NCBI GenBank assembly: GCA_022478985.1 | Contig: JAKSZP010004188.1 | Location: 62,001 to 126,000, forward strand | DNA from: Massospora cicadina | Taxonomy: Eukaryota; Entomophthoromycota; Entomophthoromycetes; Entomophthorales; Entomophthoraceae | DNA: 64,000 nucleotides | Direction: 5' to 3' | Shown: piece after piece, positions 43,225-53,350 of the stretch | How the letters are laid out: each line of letters begins with the position of its first letter | Numbering within the stretch: position 1 is the stretch's first letter | Position numbers and translations under genes: made by a program | The notes under the pieces: generated by a model | Told to the model about the DNA's origin: nothing | The model's database searches: none | What the model saw: the letters and a program-made list of their open reading frames with translations, nothing else

Positions 43225-44115
43225 AAACTCAACTAACCATTTATTATAAAATCATAAGAATTCACCAAGTAGGGCTTTCTCTTAGTGTCAACTGTGTACA
43301 CTGGTCATTCATGACAGTAGCTATGATGCTTACCATAGCTTTTTCATTTGGTATACTTTAGATATGGCGCAGTGTTATTCTCTCAACAGCTAACTAGGAG
43401 GTCACTATCCTTCTTTCTCATACCTGAGGGGTTCAGAACCTTTGAGATCCTGCTGTTATTATTTTAAACCTAACTCAGAAGCATATTCTGAACTTATGCA
43501 GGCTCTAGCTTCCATGGATTCTGAAGCTTTTATCCTACCAAATTTGTATATCACTTATTTGATCTCTCACAGCATTGATTTACTGTGTTACTTGTCCCCT
43601 GGTGCAGCAGACTATGTATTTACTGTGTTACAGGCACATGCTGCATTTATAGAAGTCTCTATAAGGTTTGAAACATTTTCTAGATGCACGTATTTGGTGT
43701 GTCTTCCTTCCAATCCCTCTATAAGTTCTTCACTCTCTTCCAGGCGGGGCGCACATTGGGGCACTATTTGAATAAGTTTGCATTTAATCCCAGGCCTTAC
43801 CTCTTTCTGACGTAGTTAAAATGTCATTTCTTTGTTCCACTTTGGGTCCTCTTGCAGGAACACTCTAGTATGGTGGAAGTCACACTGGCAATTAAAATCA
43901 TCAGATTGAAGCTCTCTTGGGTGATTTCCACACCTCAACTGTAAAAGGGACATGGAATTTGGTATTAATTGTTTCACCTGCACTGACTCCTATTGTAACA
44001 ATTGGTGATTGCACATGAATTCTTAAGGTGGGGACATTAAAAAATCAGCACCAACAACGGTTACAATCCTGACTTTCTAAATTTGACTTAGGTGGTGAAT
44101 CAATGCATTTTGGGA
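43225..44115 (+). pseudogene. Gypsy-6 interior, Gag-side region
   Basis: Follows the gypsy-6 LTR. A 109-codon frame at 43442-43771 (NSEAYSELMQALASMDSEAF) is placed where Gag would lie but shows no recognised motif. The interior is later interrupted by LINE-II at 44131. Part of this area (from about 43890) is also repeat X. Confidence 0.45.
43890..44115 (+). repeat. Repeat X, left part
   Basis: Aligns with 50325-50560 (repeat Y): an AATTGGTGATT/AATTTGTGATT block, CTTAAGGTxGGGAC, AAxAATGGTTxxAATCC-like and GCATTTTxGGATT blocks in order. LINE-II splits X; it resumes at 49421. Confidence 0.6.
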
Positions 44116-44130
44116 TTGATTTTATATATA
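44116..44130 (+). repeat. LINE-II target-site duplication, left
   Basis: TTGATTTTATATATA, identical to 49406-49420 (15 bp). Confidence 0.85.
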
Positions 44131-44264
44131 TTTTAAATTTATTGCGGGGAAGGCCGACCATGGGATGGACACTTCCAAATATGACTCAGACGAGACAAAA
44201 CTTAGTACCAGGTGAGGCACCCCAGAGAAGCGATGCTATCTCTTGTTGCCAGCGGGAACGCCAC

Positions 44265-45023
44265 TTATGGGAAGGGGGAGGGAACGTGTGTAGGGGACGT
44301 AGCCACTATTGAGCACGTGTGGAGGAAGGGGTCTGATTTGATGAACCAGACTGGGAACCAGGAGGAGACCAGCTGCCGGCGACGTGGTGGGAGATATCCA
44401 AACATCCACGCTTGAAAGTGATCCACCAAATGAGACCGGAATCTGTGGACAGCTTCAGGGAGGGTGGGGATGGATCCGGCGATGGCATCCAAGACAATCG
44501 TGTGGATAGTCCACATGGCGATTGCAACCACCAGAGCACGAAGGGAGGGTGGGAGGAGGGAGGCCATTGATGAAGCAAACATATCCCTTGACAGACTGAA
44601 GGGATGTGTTTGATCCTGGCCTAGCAGACGTTGGACTTCGCGCCATATTACTTTAGAGGTGGGGCACTTCTACAGGCGGTGAAACAGCGTTCCATACTGG
44701 CCACACACGACACAGGATGAGTGTAAAGCATTAGAGCGCTCAGCTGTACGATACACCCGCCTCAGGCAGCGCCACACATGGGAGCGGACTTGAGGCTGCA
44801 ACAGAGGATGGTGTGCGTATTTCCAGATAGTCTTTTGGGTCTCAGTGGAATAAGGGATGTCCATCATGTCCAGGTAGTCCACCCTGGATAGGACTTGGGG
44901 TCGAATGGGGATCACGCCATCATGGATGGGTAGCCCCTGTACCTCTTGTGTGAACTGAGGAGAGGGGCGGCCTCTTTGGGTTGTATGTCCACTAATACAA
45001 ATTCTCCACTCTGCGCTTCGCAT
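44265..45023 (-). pseudogene. LINE-II ORF2 C-terminus with zf-RVT-like zinc motif
   Basis: 45023-44670 reads LDMMDIPYSTETQKTIWKYA, then HVWRCLRRVYRTAERSNALH and SSCVVCGQYGTLFHRL. Stop, then KCP follows in frame, giving CX2CX6HX4C interrupted by one TAG. 44582-44265 in the next frame contains LRALVVAIAMWTIHTIVLDA and FQAWMFGYLPPRRRQLVSSW to the C-terminus. Such Cys-rich regions follow the RT in L1-like ORF2. Confidence 0.8.
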
Positions 45024-45600
45024 GGAGAGTAGGATTCATTTGTAGTGGGTTTTGGTCCCGTGAGGACCTGTGGCTGATGTGTGTGATGCGAGGTATTTCA
45101 TCAGGGAGTGGGGGTTTGATGGATTGTTGAGGCCCAAGGCTCGGGAGAAGTTGGAGCGGGCCTCGCGGGACCAGTGTTGGGATGAGTGTAGGAGCAGTGA
45201 CGGCCGCAATCCAGGTGCCTAGGATCTTGGCGGCATGGGCTTTGAAGTCAAGTAGGCCCATGCCACCATGATGATGAGGGCCAAACATGACCTCTAGCCG
45301 TACTGGTGGAGGGCGGCCTGACCAAAGCCAACCTTGTAGCAAAGCATACAGGGATTTGAAGAAGCTTGGGGAGAAGGGGATGGCGTGGGCTCCAAACCAG
45401 ACTTTGGATAGGAGCATAGAGTTGGCAAGAACAACCCTGCCAGTGAGGGTAGTAGGGTGGGCTCTGAGAGAGGCGATTCGCTTCGTCACGTTGTCCAGTA
45501 TATGGCCCTCCATTACTGCTGACGCGTATCCTCCTGCCTCCATCCACACGCCCAGATGGCGTACCGGTCCTATGGTAGGTCGCGGCACAAAGGGGAGCAT
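44992..45600 (-). pseudogene. LINE-II ORF2 thumb/connection region
   Basis: A 202-codon frame: GPVRHLGVWMEAGGYASAVM, LTGRVVLANSMLLSKVWFGA, LQGWLWSGRPPPVRLEVMFG, KILGTWIAAVTAPTL. This post-RT L1-type segment is shared with LINE-III. It joins the RT frame across a frameshift near 45690 and the zinc-region frame near 45000. Confidence 0.8.
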
Positions 45601-45699
45601 CAGTGGAGCGGTGTGTTTTGAGTTAGTAAGGTGTGGACTTGGGCGAGCAGCTGGGTTGGGTTGGGAACTACTTGCTGGGGCCCAGCAGTTCTGAAACTG

Positions 45700-46558
45700 A
45701 CCAAGGAGAATGATTTCGGTTTTGGAGGCGTTCAGTGCCGCGTTGCTTACCGGGAATATTCCTGGATGAGGGCTTCAAGCGCGCGTGCATCTTTGTTATT
45801 AGACACCCCCACCACGCAATCATCTGCAAATGCCATCATCTTGACTGGGGTTTGGCCTGGCACATGGACCCCAGTGAGCTGGGCATTCACATTTCGCAGT
45901 AGTGGGTCAAGGCTGAAGTTGTATAAGAGTGGGCTCAGGGGTCCCCTTGTCTCAGGCCCCTTTGAGGATGGACTACTTCCGTTAGGAAACCTGGGCCACG
46001 CACAGCCATTGTTGCAGATTCCGTGAGCAGCATCACCCAGTTAATGAAGCGGGGAGGTAGGCGGAATTGTTGGAGGCAGGCCCTAAGGTATTCCCAGTTT
46101 ACTCTATCATAGGCCTTTTGTTGGTCCAAGAATACAAGTGCCCCAGAGGCTGTGGACTGACACACATTAGCCACAGAGTGCACGTTATCCCAAATCGACC
46201 TTCTGGGGATGAAACTGAATTGTTCTGGAGAGATGGTGGCAGATGCTACAGTCCCTAAACGGTTAGCCATGATTTTTGTTAAAATTTTGGTGTCTGTGTT
46301 TGTTAGAGAAATGAGGCGCCAGTTGGCTAAGTCTAGCCTATCCCCTTTCTTGAAGAGTGTGACTGTAAAAGCCTCATGTCCTCCTGGTAGGAGGCGCGTT
46401 TCCAACAGGCTTTGGTTGAGTGAGGCTAGCAGCAATAGGGATATATATTTAAAATATTTTTTGTAGAACTCATATGGAATGCCATCTGGGCCTGGGCATT
46501 TTTGGTTTGGCACACCACGAATGGTAGTCCATAATTCGTTCGGAGTAGTTAAATTCAT
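45700..46558 (-). pseudogene. LINE-II reverse transcriptase
   Basis: 46558-45935 is open for 207 codons: LWTTIRGVPNQKCPGPDGIP, FKKGDRLDLANWRLISLTNT, FIPRRSIWDNVHSVANVCQS, LVFLDQQKAYDRVNWEYLRA, and VVHPQRGLRQGDP. A single missing C after GDP shifts the frame; it continues LSPLLYNFSLDPLL and VKMMAFADDCVVGVSNNKDA at about 45790-45850, keeping FADD. All RT blocks are recognisable, so one indel separates it from a continuous domain here. Confidence 0.9.
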
Positions 46559-46570
46559 TATTTCCGGGTA

Positions 46571-47335
46571 TTAGAAAGTGGTGCAGATGAGCTCTGTCGA
46601 GAAATTCCACCATTTTGGCGGGCTGAATTGGTTCGGCTTGGTATAACTTGGAGTAATATCTTTGCGTTTTGATTGCCACTTCAGCCATGTGTACACAATA
46701 GAATTATCCAATCTTTGCACCTGTGTGCAGGCCACGCTCTGGCGTGGTACAAAAAAATTTTTGAAGAAGTATGCGGTGCACTTGTCGCCTTTAGTGATGC
46801 ATGTGGCCCTGTATTGGACACAAACCTGATGTTTGTGTTGCCTTTCAAGTGCGTTGAGGTGGGCTGCTGCCTCCGCCCACTTCTGGCCCCATGCAGGGCT
46901 ATATCCTGAGGCTGGAATGTTGGACTCCAAGTGGGCCAATTCCGCCAGCGCACGCAATATAACCGCCGATGTGGCTTGTGAGCGTCTGGATGAGAGATGG
47001 TGATAGTGGCAGATGGTGTCTTTTTTGAAAGTTGCCCATGTGGAAATGGGGCCCGCACAAAACGGTGCAACAAACAATTTTGCCAAAGTTGCCTCTTCCA
47101 CCCACGCGGAAAATCCTGGCGACGCAAGCTCTGGGGGGTGGATTTTGCACCAATGTGGGGCCTTTGCAACTGTGATGGGTAAGTGGTATGTTATCGAGAC
47201 CAATCGGTGGTTGGAGAATTCCATTTTCGTTGTTTTGAAGTGGGAGATGTGGGGTTGGAATTTCGCCGGTGCTAGAATAAGGTCAATGCAGGTCATGGAC
47301 CTTAATTGGCCATTGTGGATGTGGGGACGCGTCAT
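46571..47335 (-). pseudogene. LINE-II ORF2: endonuclease end and linker to RT
   Basis: A 254-codon frame: MTCIDLILAPAKFQPHISHF, then TKMEFSNHRLVSITYHLPIT, the last AP-endonuclease motif with the usual S-D-H altered to S-N-H (TCC AAC CAC). Then a long linker with KWAEAAAHLNALERQHKHQV and TCITKGDKCTAYFFKNFFVP, typical of the region before L1 RT. The Asp loss should abolish endonuclease activity. Confidence 0.85.
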
Positions 47336-47884
47336 GTTTTAAGCAGTGGGGCATGTCGCAGCAGCGCATCCATTAACCCAAGGGTGGCTTTTAGAATGCA
47401 TAGTTCTACGTGACCCTGTGGGGCGTGGGGTGAGGGTGGCCACCAGTCCGTTGGTGAGGTTAGCCAACAGTTCATGTCACCAATTAGGAAAGAATCGGGG
47501 GGTAGCAGGAGGGATTTGACCGACAAGAAAAATTCCCGACGCTCTTGTGCACCGTTTGGGCATAAATGTTGACGATTGTGTGTGCAACATTGGCCCATGA
47601 GAAGGTGACAACGAGCACTCGGTCATTTAGGAATGTTCTGAAGATGTAAATTTGAAAAAATTGTTTTTCCTAATTAGCACCCCACAGTGCTTTGACCAAA
47701 AGGATAGGGATGGTAGGAGCATTGTTTTCCAAGCATCCTCAGAACCTCGTGGACAGTGGGTTTCCTGGATGGCCAGGATATCCACGGGTAAATTATTTTG
47801 TAAAAAACTCAGTTTCCTAGCCCAGGATGGGGAGGCCTTGAGTCTGGCGATATTCAGCATCCCTAGAGTGAAGGTTTCCCCCAT
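47332..47884 (-). pseudogene. LINE-II ORF2 start: AP-endonuclease N-terminal part
   Basis: 47884-47627: TLGMLNIARLKASPSWARKL, PVDILAIQETHCPRGSEDAW (catalytic Gln-Glu-Thr) and KHCGVLIRKNNFFKF. After a frame change, 47598-47332 has SFLIGDMNCWLTSPTDWW (the GDMN box) and LCILKATLGLMDALLRHAP. The first Met overlaps the end of ORF1 by 22 bases in a different frame, an L1-like dense arrangement. Confidence 0.85.
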
Positions 47885-49303
47885 CGCACCTTAGGTGCGA
47901 GGGGGTGGGCCCCTGGCCCACCAGCCTCTTCCAGGTCCCCACGGGCTTTCACAGCAGCGTGGGTATTAGCAGCAACGCTATCAGGGTTTTTGTTAATTTT
48001 TGCAGAAAGAGTCATGTTGGCTTTGGCCTTCGCTTTTTGTTTTCCCGATGTCGGACGAATTTTTTGCGGTGCGGATAAGTTTGGTGCACCGTCAAGTGGG
48101 GCAAAAATTTTTTTTTTCGGTTGGGATAGGTCCCAAGTCAGTTTCAACTGGGGCTTGGGTGCAGCGATTGGGTGAGATTAAATCTCCCATCGGATCCTCA
48201 GATTGAGTGGCCCATTTGGCTTGGGCCTCCCAATCTGATTGGGTGATGAATTCCCAAGTTGCTTTCACCGCAAAGGTCTCCATGTCCTCTGGCGTTGTGA
48301 GTATGGGATGGTGGTGGTGACCTTGGCCGCTTCCTTGGCCGCAGTCCTATGGGCCTGCTTGGCCTTCTTCCACTCCTGCGGGGAGATGGGCTTTACCAAT
48401 AGGAAGCAGCCTTGTGCTCCCCACGGGAAAGCCTCTTTGGTGCTTGCGGTTGGTTTGTAGTGCGCCTCTCCGCTGGCCATGGCTGCTGAGGGGTGCTCTT
48501 GGAATGTAACGCCCTCTTTAATGGGGCATGCGTGTGCCTTATGGCTGAACGCATCACAGTGGGTGCAAATGGGGGGCGCGCTGTCCACAGTTACCCGGAA
48601 TGGGTGGGAAGTGTGCCCTGCAATGTCAATAAAGGTGGAGTATGGGATCTGGGTTAGGTCCTTCACGATCTCCTCAGTTGGGGTCAGAACTGCGATGGCT
48701 TTGCCAGTGCACAGGTGTGGCATCAACGTGAAACGTTGCATTTTGAAAGATTGTATTTCGCCATATATGGCGAGACCATCTTTCAGGTGTTGCTCTAAAA
48801 TGTCACGTTTTACCGTAGTAGGCAAAAAGTCAAACGTGAGGAAAATTTGGTTTGATTTTGTCCATCTGGTGCATTTAGTTTCGACGACCCATTGCCCTTT
48901 GGGAGGTCAACCACTATGTGCACCGCTGCAGCCTCATCTGCTGCTATTTTGCTTTCAAAACCTAGGTCCAGCCAACCGCGCGACATGGAGTGAGGTGCAA
49001 TGTACACCGCGGTCAGGAAAATTTTGTGTACATCTTCACAAAATTTTTCCCATAGGGCCATTTTTTGGATGTCCAGATACACACAGACTCCAAATTCCAC
49101 CGACGAAAGTGGCTGGGAATGTGGCGTGTTGATGTACTGGTTGCATCGTGCTTGCCACGCGAGTATCTCAGGGGAAATTGTGACCGCCAGTTTTTTAGAT
49201 TTTTTTCTATTCCGCCAGATTCTCCGGGGCGTTTTTGAATGTTAGAGGCCGCGGGCCTTCCGTCTGCTCCTATTGCCTTGCTTGCCCAACTGCTCCCAGA
49301 CAT
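47863..49303 (-). pseudogene. LINE-II ORF1
   Basis: Pieces in shifting frames: SGSSWASKAIGADGRPAASN (49303), FGVCVYLDIQKMALWEKFCE and GWLDLGFESKIAADEAAAVH (49100-48810), then 48825-48265 LEQHLKDGLAIYGEIQSFKM and CTHCDAFSHKAHACPI, an intact CX2CX4HX4C knuckle at about 48520-48567. The C-terminus (48147-47863) is basic: IRPTSGKQKAKAKANMTLSA. It matches LINE-I and, in its N-terminal domain and knuckle, the HAL elements. RNA binding is the known role of L1-type ORF1. Confidence 0.85.
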
Positions 49304-49405
49304 GGGCGCAGACTAATCCCCTCTATGAGATTATCAAACTAGATTTAGTCTTGAATTGAATGGGTTGCAAAAGTGTTTGCAATGAGAAAGAAAAGTAACT
49401 GAGAT

Positions 49406-49420
49406 TTGATTTTATATATA
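49406..49420 (+). repeat. LINE-II target-site duplication, right
   Basis: TTGATTTTATATATA, identical to 44116-44130. It abuts the element 5' end, so the copy is close to full length. Confidence 0.85.
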
Positions 49421-50310
49421 ATAAGTATGTTTTGCAGCATATTTTAGTAAGTTAAGCCCCTTAATTCACCAGTGGATGAAGGTTGGAATGCCAGAATTTG
49501 TCAAACATTGGACACTTTTAATTTGTTAAAATTTGTGTAGCTCTTGCAGAGCTACTTTTATCAAGTAAGGATGCGTTTCCCATCCCTCATTTGGAATTCT
49601 ACATTATTTTGATTTCATTTCAAAAACAAATTCCAATCAATTTATTAGCGCCATTAAGAAATAATTAGTTCAAATTTGTTATATGGGGACCTTGATTATA
49701 ATAAATAAGGGTTAGAGGGAGAATTCAACGTCATGGTGTGCTGTGTAGGGCGGTTGCACAACATGACTGGTTCACGATGAGGATGCAGTGATCTTGAGCA
49801 ACTGATTAAAGCTGATGGGTGACATAGGTTGGCGATGTAGAGCTCCTTTGCATCTCGTCCTATAATACAGCAAATATTGTGTATCATTGTACCACACTAA
49901 GAGCAATAAATTGAACCACAGATGTGGCAGAATTTAAGTTCTATTGGATGTTAAAATATGGATTTGCATGCTGACGCAACCCTAACGCTCAGAGTATAAA
50001 GGAGAATCTCTTCCAGCGTAGGCTTGCATATGTTGGAATGGCAGATGGGGCCTTGAGATCCCGTTTGTTACATTATTTCCAACTTAACCTCTCATTACAA
50101 ATTGTGCACCAGGTAGCTCATACAATGGCATTGAGCTTAGTGTCCCAAGTATTTTCTCAGAGCCCTAGAATCCTCCTTGCTTTTAAGCTGGCTTTCCAGA
50201 AAAGGGGATGGGGAGTTTGGAGGTGGGCAGTTGGACGGCTGGTGAAAGAGGCCTCTTGCATCCATCAGTGGACCTCCAGGGGGTATGTGGACGCTTTCTG
50301 GGAACCATAG
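49421..50310 (+). repeat. Repeat X, right part
   Basis: Aligns with Y (50580-51250): CCAGTGGATGAxGxT, GTCAAA, AGCTCTTGCAGA, ATCAAGT, ACTGGTTCA, TTGCATGCTGAC, TTCCAGCxTAGGCTT, GGCAGATxGGGCCTTG. X has the empty site for micro-insertion 2 (CTCTTGCAGAGCTACTTTTATCAAG). The end includes a 90-codon frame at 50038-50310 with no recognised motif. Confidence 0.65.
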
Positions 50311-50324
50311 ATTAACAGTAACCC

Positions 50325-51250
50325 TTTAAGCTTCCTTGATGCAAAGCCACCCATTGGAATAAATGCCATATAGTGATTCCCCCACCCATCACGTTTGGTG
50401 TACTGGGATTCCAGTTTCCAATGGGTTAATGAACAATTTGTGATTTTACATTATATCTTAAGGTTGGGACTTAAGAAATCTGCTACAACAATGGTTGTAA
50501 TCCCAAATTTCCAAATTCAACTTAATTGGTGAGGTGAAGCATTTTAGGATTAATTTAAAATAAATATATATATTCATAGCGGATTACAATGAATTAGGTT
50601 CCCTCAATCCACCAGTGGATGAGGTTCAGAATGTCAGCATTTGTCAAATTCTTGAACACATTTAATTTATTATTAATTCGCGGAGCTCTTGCAGACCTAC
50701 TATTTATCTAATTTTTTTAGTACTAGAAGACCTACTATTTATCAAGTGAGAATATTTTTCCCTTCCCTCCCTTGTAAAACTACTTAATTTTGTTATCCTT
50801 CATAAATAGAGCCTGATCGCTTATAATTAGCGCCGGTATGAATTTATTAGTATAAATTTGCTATATAGGGACCATGGTTGTGATAAACCAGGGTTTAGAG
50901 AGAGCATAACAACTAGTGTGCAAAGATGGCGGTTGAACAACTTGACTGGTTCATGAAGAGGTTGCAGTGATCTCATGAAGATGAGTAAAGCTGAAAGGTG
51001 ACAGAGGCTGTAAGCGTAGATTTCCACCACACCTCAGCCTATATTACAGAGAATTTTATGTATCATCATACCACCCTGTGAGTGATACTGGACACCCAAA
51101 TGTGGCAGAATTCGAGTTCTGTTTGACATTCAGATAAGGATTTGCATGCTGACAACCCTGATTCTTGGAGATCAAGGTTACTTTATTCCAGCATAGGCTT
51201 AAATATGCTAAAGTGGCAGATAGGGCCTTGGGAGCCTGTTTGTTACACCA
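50325..51250 (+). repeat. Repeat Y, direct copy of X
   Basis: Second copy of X, in the same orientation and lacking LINE-II. X and Y lie within what appears to be the gypsy-6 interior, so either that element carried an internal duplication or this was separate host sequence. No gene is recognised in it. Confidence 0.6.
50693..50743 (-). mobile_element. Micro-insertion 2: 19-bp non-LTR 3' end with 16-bp TSD
   Basis: AGACCTACTATTTATC occurs at 50693-50708 and 50728-50743. Between them is TAATTTTTTTAGTACTAGA, whose reverse complement TCTAGTACTAAAAAAATTA is the same 3' end seen in micro-insertion 1 and close to HAL-1's tail (CTAGTGCTAAAAAA). Repeat X holds the uninterrupted site at about 49547-49572. 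Confidence 0.75.
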
Positions 51251-51480
51251 TTAGATACCAGTTATGAAACTTGAGCACTCTTTTGGAAGTGAAGGCTTCT
51301 TTTTACTCCATAGCTTTAGTTTTAGGGGGATCTCAAAGGTCAGCGGGGTCTAGCCCTGAGGTTTTAACTAAGTGTTGAGTTAATTTAGCTGCATTGGTTC
51401 TACACATAGAGACTCCTATAGATAACGTCCCAGAGCACTCAGAAACTCCTATGTAAATAGAGATTTCTTTTATTTCTTTC
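51251..51480. other. Unassigned sequence before HAL-3
   Basis: No motif found. By position it would be gypsy-6 interior. Confidence 0.35.
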
Positions 51481-51497
51481 TATAATTTGGGTAAATG
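51481..51497 (+). repeat. HAL-3 target-site duplication, left
   Basis: TATAATTTGGGTAAATG, identical to 53483-53499 (17 bp). Confidence 0.9.
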
Positions 51498-51587
51498 GAC
51501 ACTTGAAATATTTTCTTTCCGCTCAAAGTCACTTTTTAGTGATTTTATTAAAAAAAACCAAAAAGTAAGTAAACTATTAGCAATCAA

Positions 51588-52672
51588 ATGCCAACCGTGG
51601 CCATTCAATCCCCAATGACGTCAGATTCGCCACCAGCTGCTCCAGTGTGGGGCAGCGGCGAAACCCCACCTAGCATTTTCCATCCAGTGGGAAAACACGC
51701 TTTGCTGGATAGTCCAGTCCCAATAAGTCCTTGGGTCAGTTTAGTCCACCCAAGGATCTCGCCATCCACCAGCCACATAACCAGGCGGTGCCTCGCAGCC
51801 CACTCATTCTCCCCTGCTCCCAGCTCCATTTTGGCCTTTGGGTCGAGTATGGGAGATTGTTCCCATATGAGAAACAAGCAATTATTGACCTGGCCCAGGC
51901 GGTGATGCAGCCTGCCGGTTTCATCAACTTCTTCCCCTTTAAGGGGTATTTCAACCTCAGCTTCACCTGCAAAGCTGACGCCGCCACTGCGGCTACTGTG
52001 CCCCTGGTTATAAGGGCACACCCATTCCAACTACATGCACCCAGCTCCCCACCAACATGACCATGGTAGTCCAATTCGCGGGGTTGCCCACTCACCCTAC
52101 CCCCACAGTACTCCATTGTGAGTTAATGGAAGGATTGACCGCATACAGCTCCAACCCCATCCTTCAATTTATGGTCTCCAATGGGGCCGCTCGCCTAGCT
52201 GGGCCTTGGGCATTTGCCACAATCAGCCCAATAGTTTTAAAATAGCTTTGTCACTTCCACCCCACGCCATCATACCCTCTGCCCCCGACCACCCTATCTG
52301 GGCCCATGTAGAGGGTGGGAGGACAATCTGTCCTTTCTGCTTTGAGTCAGATCACTCAAAGTGAAAATGCCCTTCCCTCACAACTTCCTCTGACCCAGTG
52401 CAGTTGTCGCATGGCCCCCACTTAGCCTCACACCCCACTACTTTTCTGACATGGGGTATAGTCCTACCCCACCTCCCCCAAAGCCTGCTGCCATCTTGGT
52501 GCTGGCTGCAGCTAATCAGCCCCTTCCTCATGCCAGTGCCACTTGCGCCTCGCCCAGTGCCACTTGCACCTCATCCAATCAGGAATCATCTTGGACTAAT
52601 GTGGGTTCCCACGTTATTCTGCAATCACCAGCCACACCACTTCAATTTGCAGACCACAATTTTGAGGTTTGA
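51588..52672 (+). pseudogene. HAL-3 ORF1-like N-terminal domain and CCHC knuckle
   Basis: Frame 51588-51905 (SPMTSDSPPAAPVWGSGETP) is proline-rich and possibly N-terminal. Frame 51731-52060 has LHFGLWVEYGRLFPYEKQAI, MQPAGFINFFPFKGYFNLSF and KADAATAATVPLVI. After a frame change come MVVQFAGLPTH, LHCELMEGLTAYSSNPILQF and, at 52329-52373, CPFCFESDHSK, stop, KCP: a CX2CX4HX4C knuckle broken by a TGA. The pattern matches the LINE ORF1 (VDLPKG, LKDGLAIYGEIQSF). Confidence 0.75.
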
Positions 52673-53350
52673 CTTGAACCCATGGTCCTCATTGGCTGAA
52701 ACTGATGAGATGGGTAGTTTTATTGAGGCCTCGCAACCCACATATGACAAATTTATCCAGGTTTGGAATCCCAAACTGGTCATTTAACAATATCACGCCC
52801 CCAAACCAGACGCTTTGGAGTTCCTCTTGGACCACCAACTCACTGTCGCAGCAGCCACCCACCCTTAAGTAACCACTATCCATGAACTGGCCGAGTCATC
52901 AGTATCATCAATAGCCATGGAACTCCCGCCCCCCATCCTCAGGCCATCCACATCTGTAAACCACAAAATGACCATTGAAATTGCCCACAGGCGCGCTAAG
53001 GATGCCATTTAGAGAGTGGTTTCCGCCTTGCAGGCCAACTCTCAAGTTACCCAAGCCTCCGTGGCTTCACTGTCCCAGCTCCCTGCCCTCCTCATTAAGG
53101 CGGAGGCCACCATTTCCAAATACATCAGTGACTTACTGTTGTAAGATGATTTCCTCAAGCAGCCACTTGTTACTGACCTCGCTCTCCATGTCGCTGATTA
53201 CCCCACCCCTTTGCTCTCCTCCTTGGACCATGCTCTCGCCGATGAGGAGCATGAGACTGATAATGAGCCCCCTGATCCCCCTCCCCTTCTGCCATGGTAG
53301 TATGAGCGCCTCAGCGCTGTCCCACCTGGTAGGTTGGTGTCTCAATTGTT
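52673..53350 (+). pseudogene. HAL-3 C-terminal half, helix-rich
   Basis: After the knuckle: LAETDEMGSFIEASQPTYDK, then QVWNPKLVI, stop; further frames give TIEIAHRRAKDAI, stop, RVVSALQANSQ and LPALLIKAEATISKYISDLL, ending SAVPPGRLVSQ. Heptad-like helices could mediate multimerisation, as the coiled coil does in L1 ORF1, but this is inference. It corresponds loosely to HAL-2 and not to HAL-1/HAL-4. Confidence 0.55.

Larger units (their letters stand above)
44131..49405 (-). mobile_element. LINE-II: near full-length L1-like LINE, minus strand
   Basis: 5,275 bp between 15-bp duplications. On the element strand: short 5' UTR, ORF1 with CCHC knuckle, overlapping ORF2 with endonuclease, RT and zinc region, then a 3' UTR ending GTCCATCCCATGGTCGGCCT, TCCCCGCAATAAATTTAAAA. 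It is richer in G+C and CpG than the surroundings and has the longest LINE frames, so it is the youngest LINE here, but frameshifts at ORF1, EN and RT make it inactive. Confidence 0.9.

Noticed and set aside
43442..43771. 109-codon frame as a functional gene
   Set aside because: No motif; it lies in the gypsy-6 interior between LTR and protease and is best treated as a possible Gag remnant.
44265..44582. Two overlapping minus-strand frames in the LINE-II 3' part as separate genes
   Set aside because: One is the ORF2 C-terminus shared with LINE-III; the overlapping one is a shadow in another frame.
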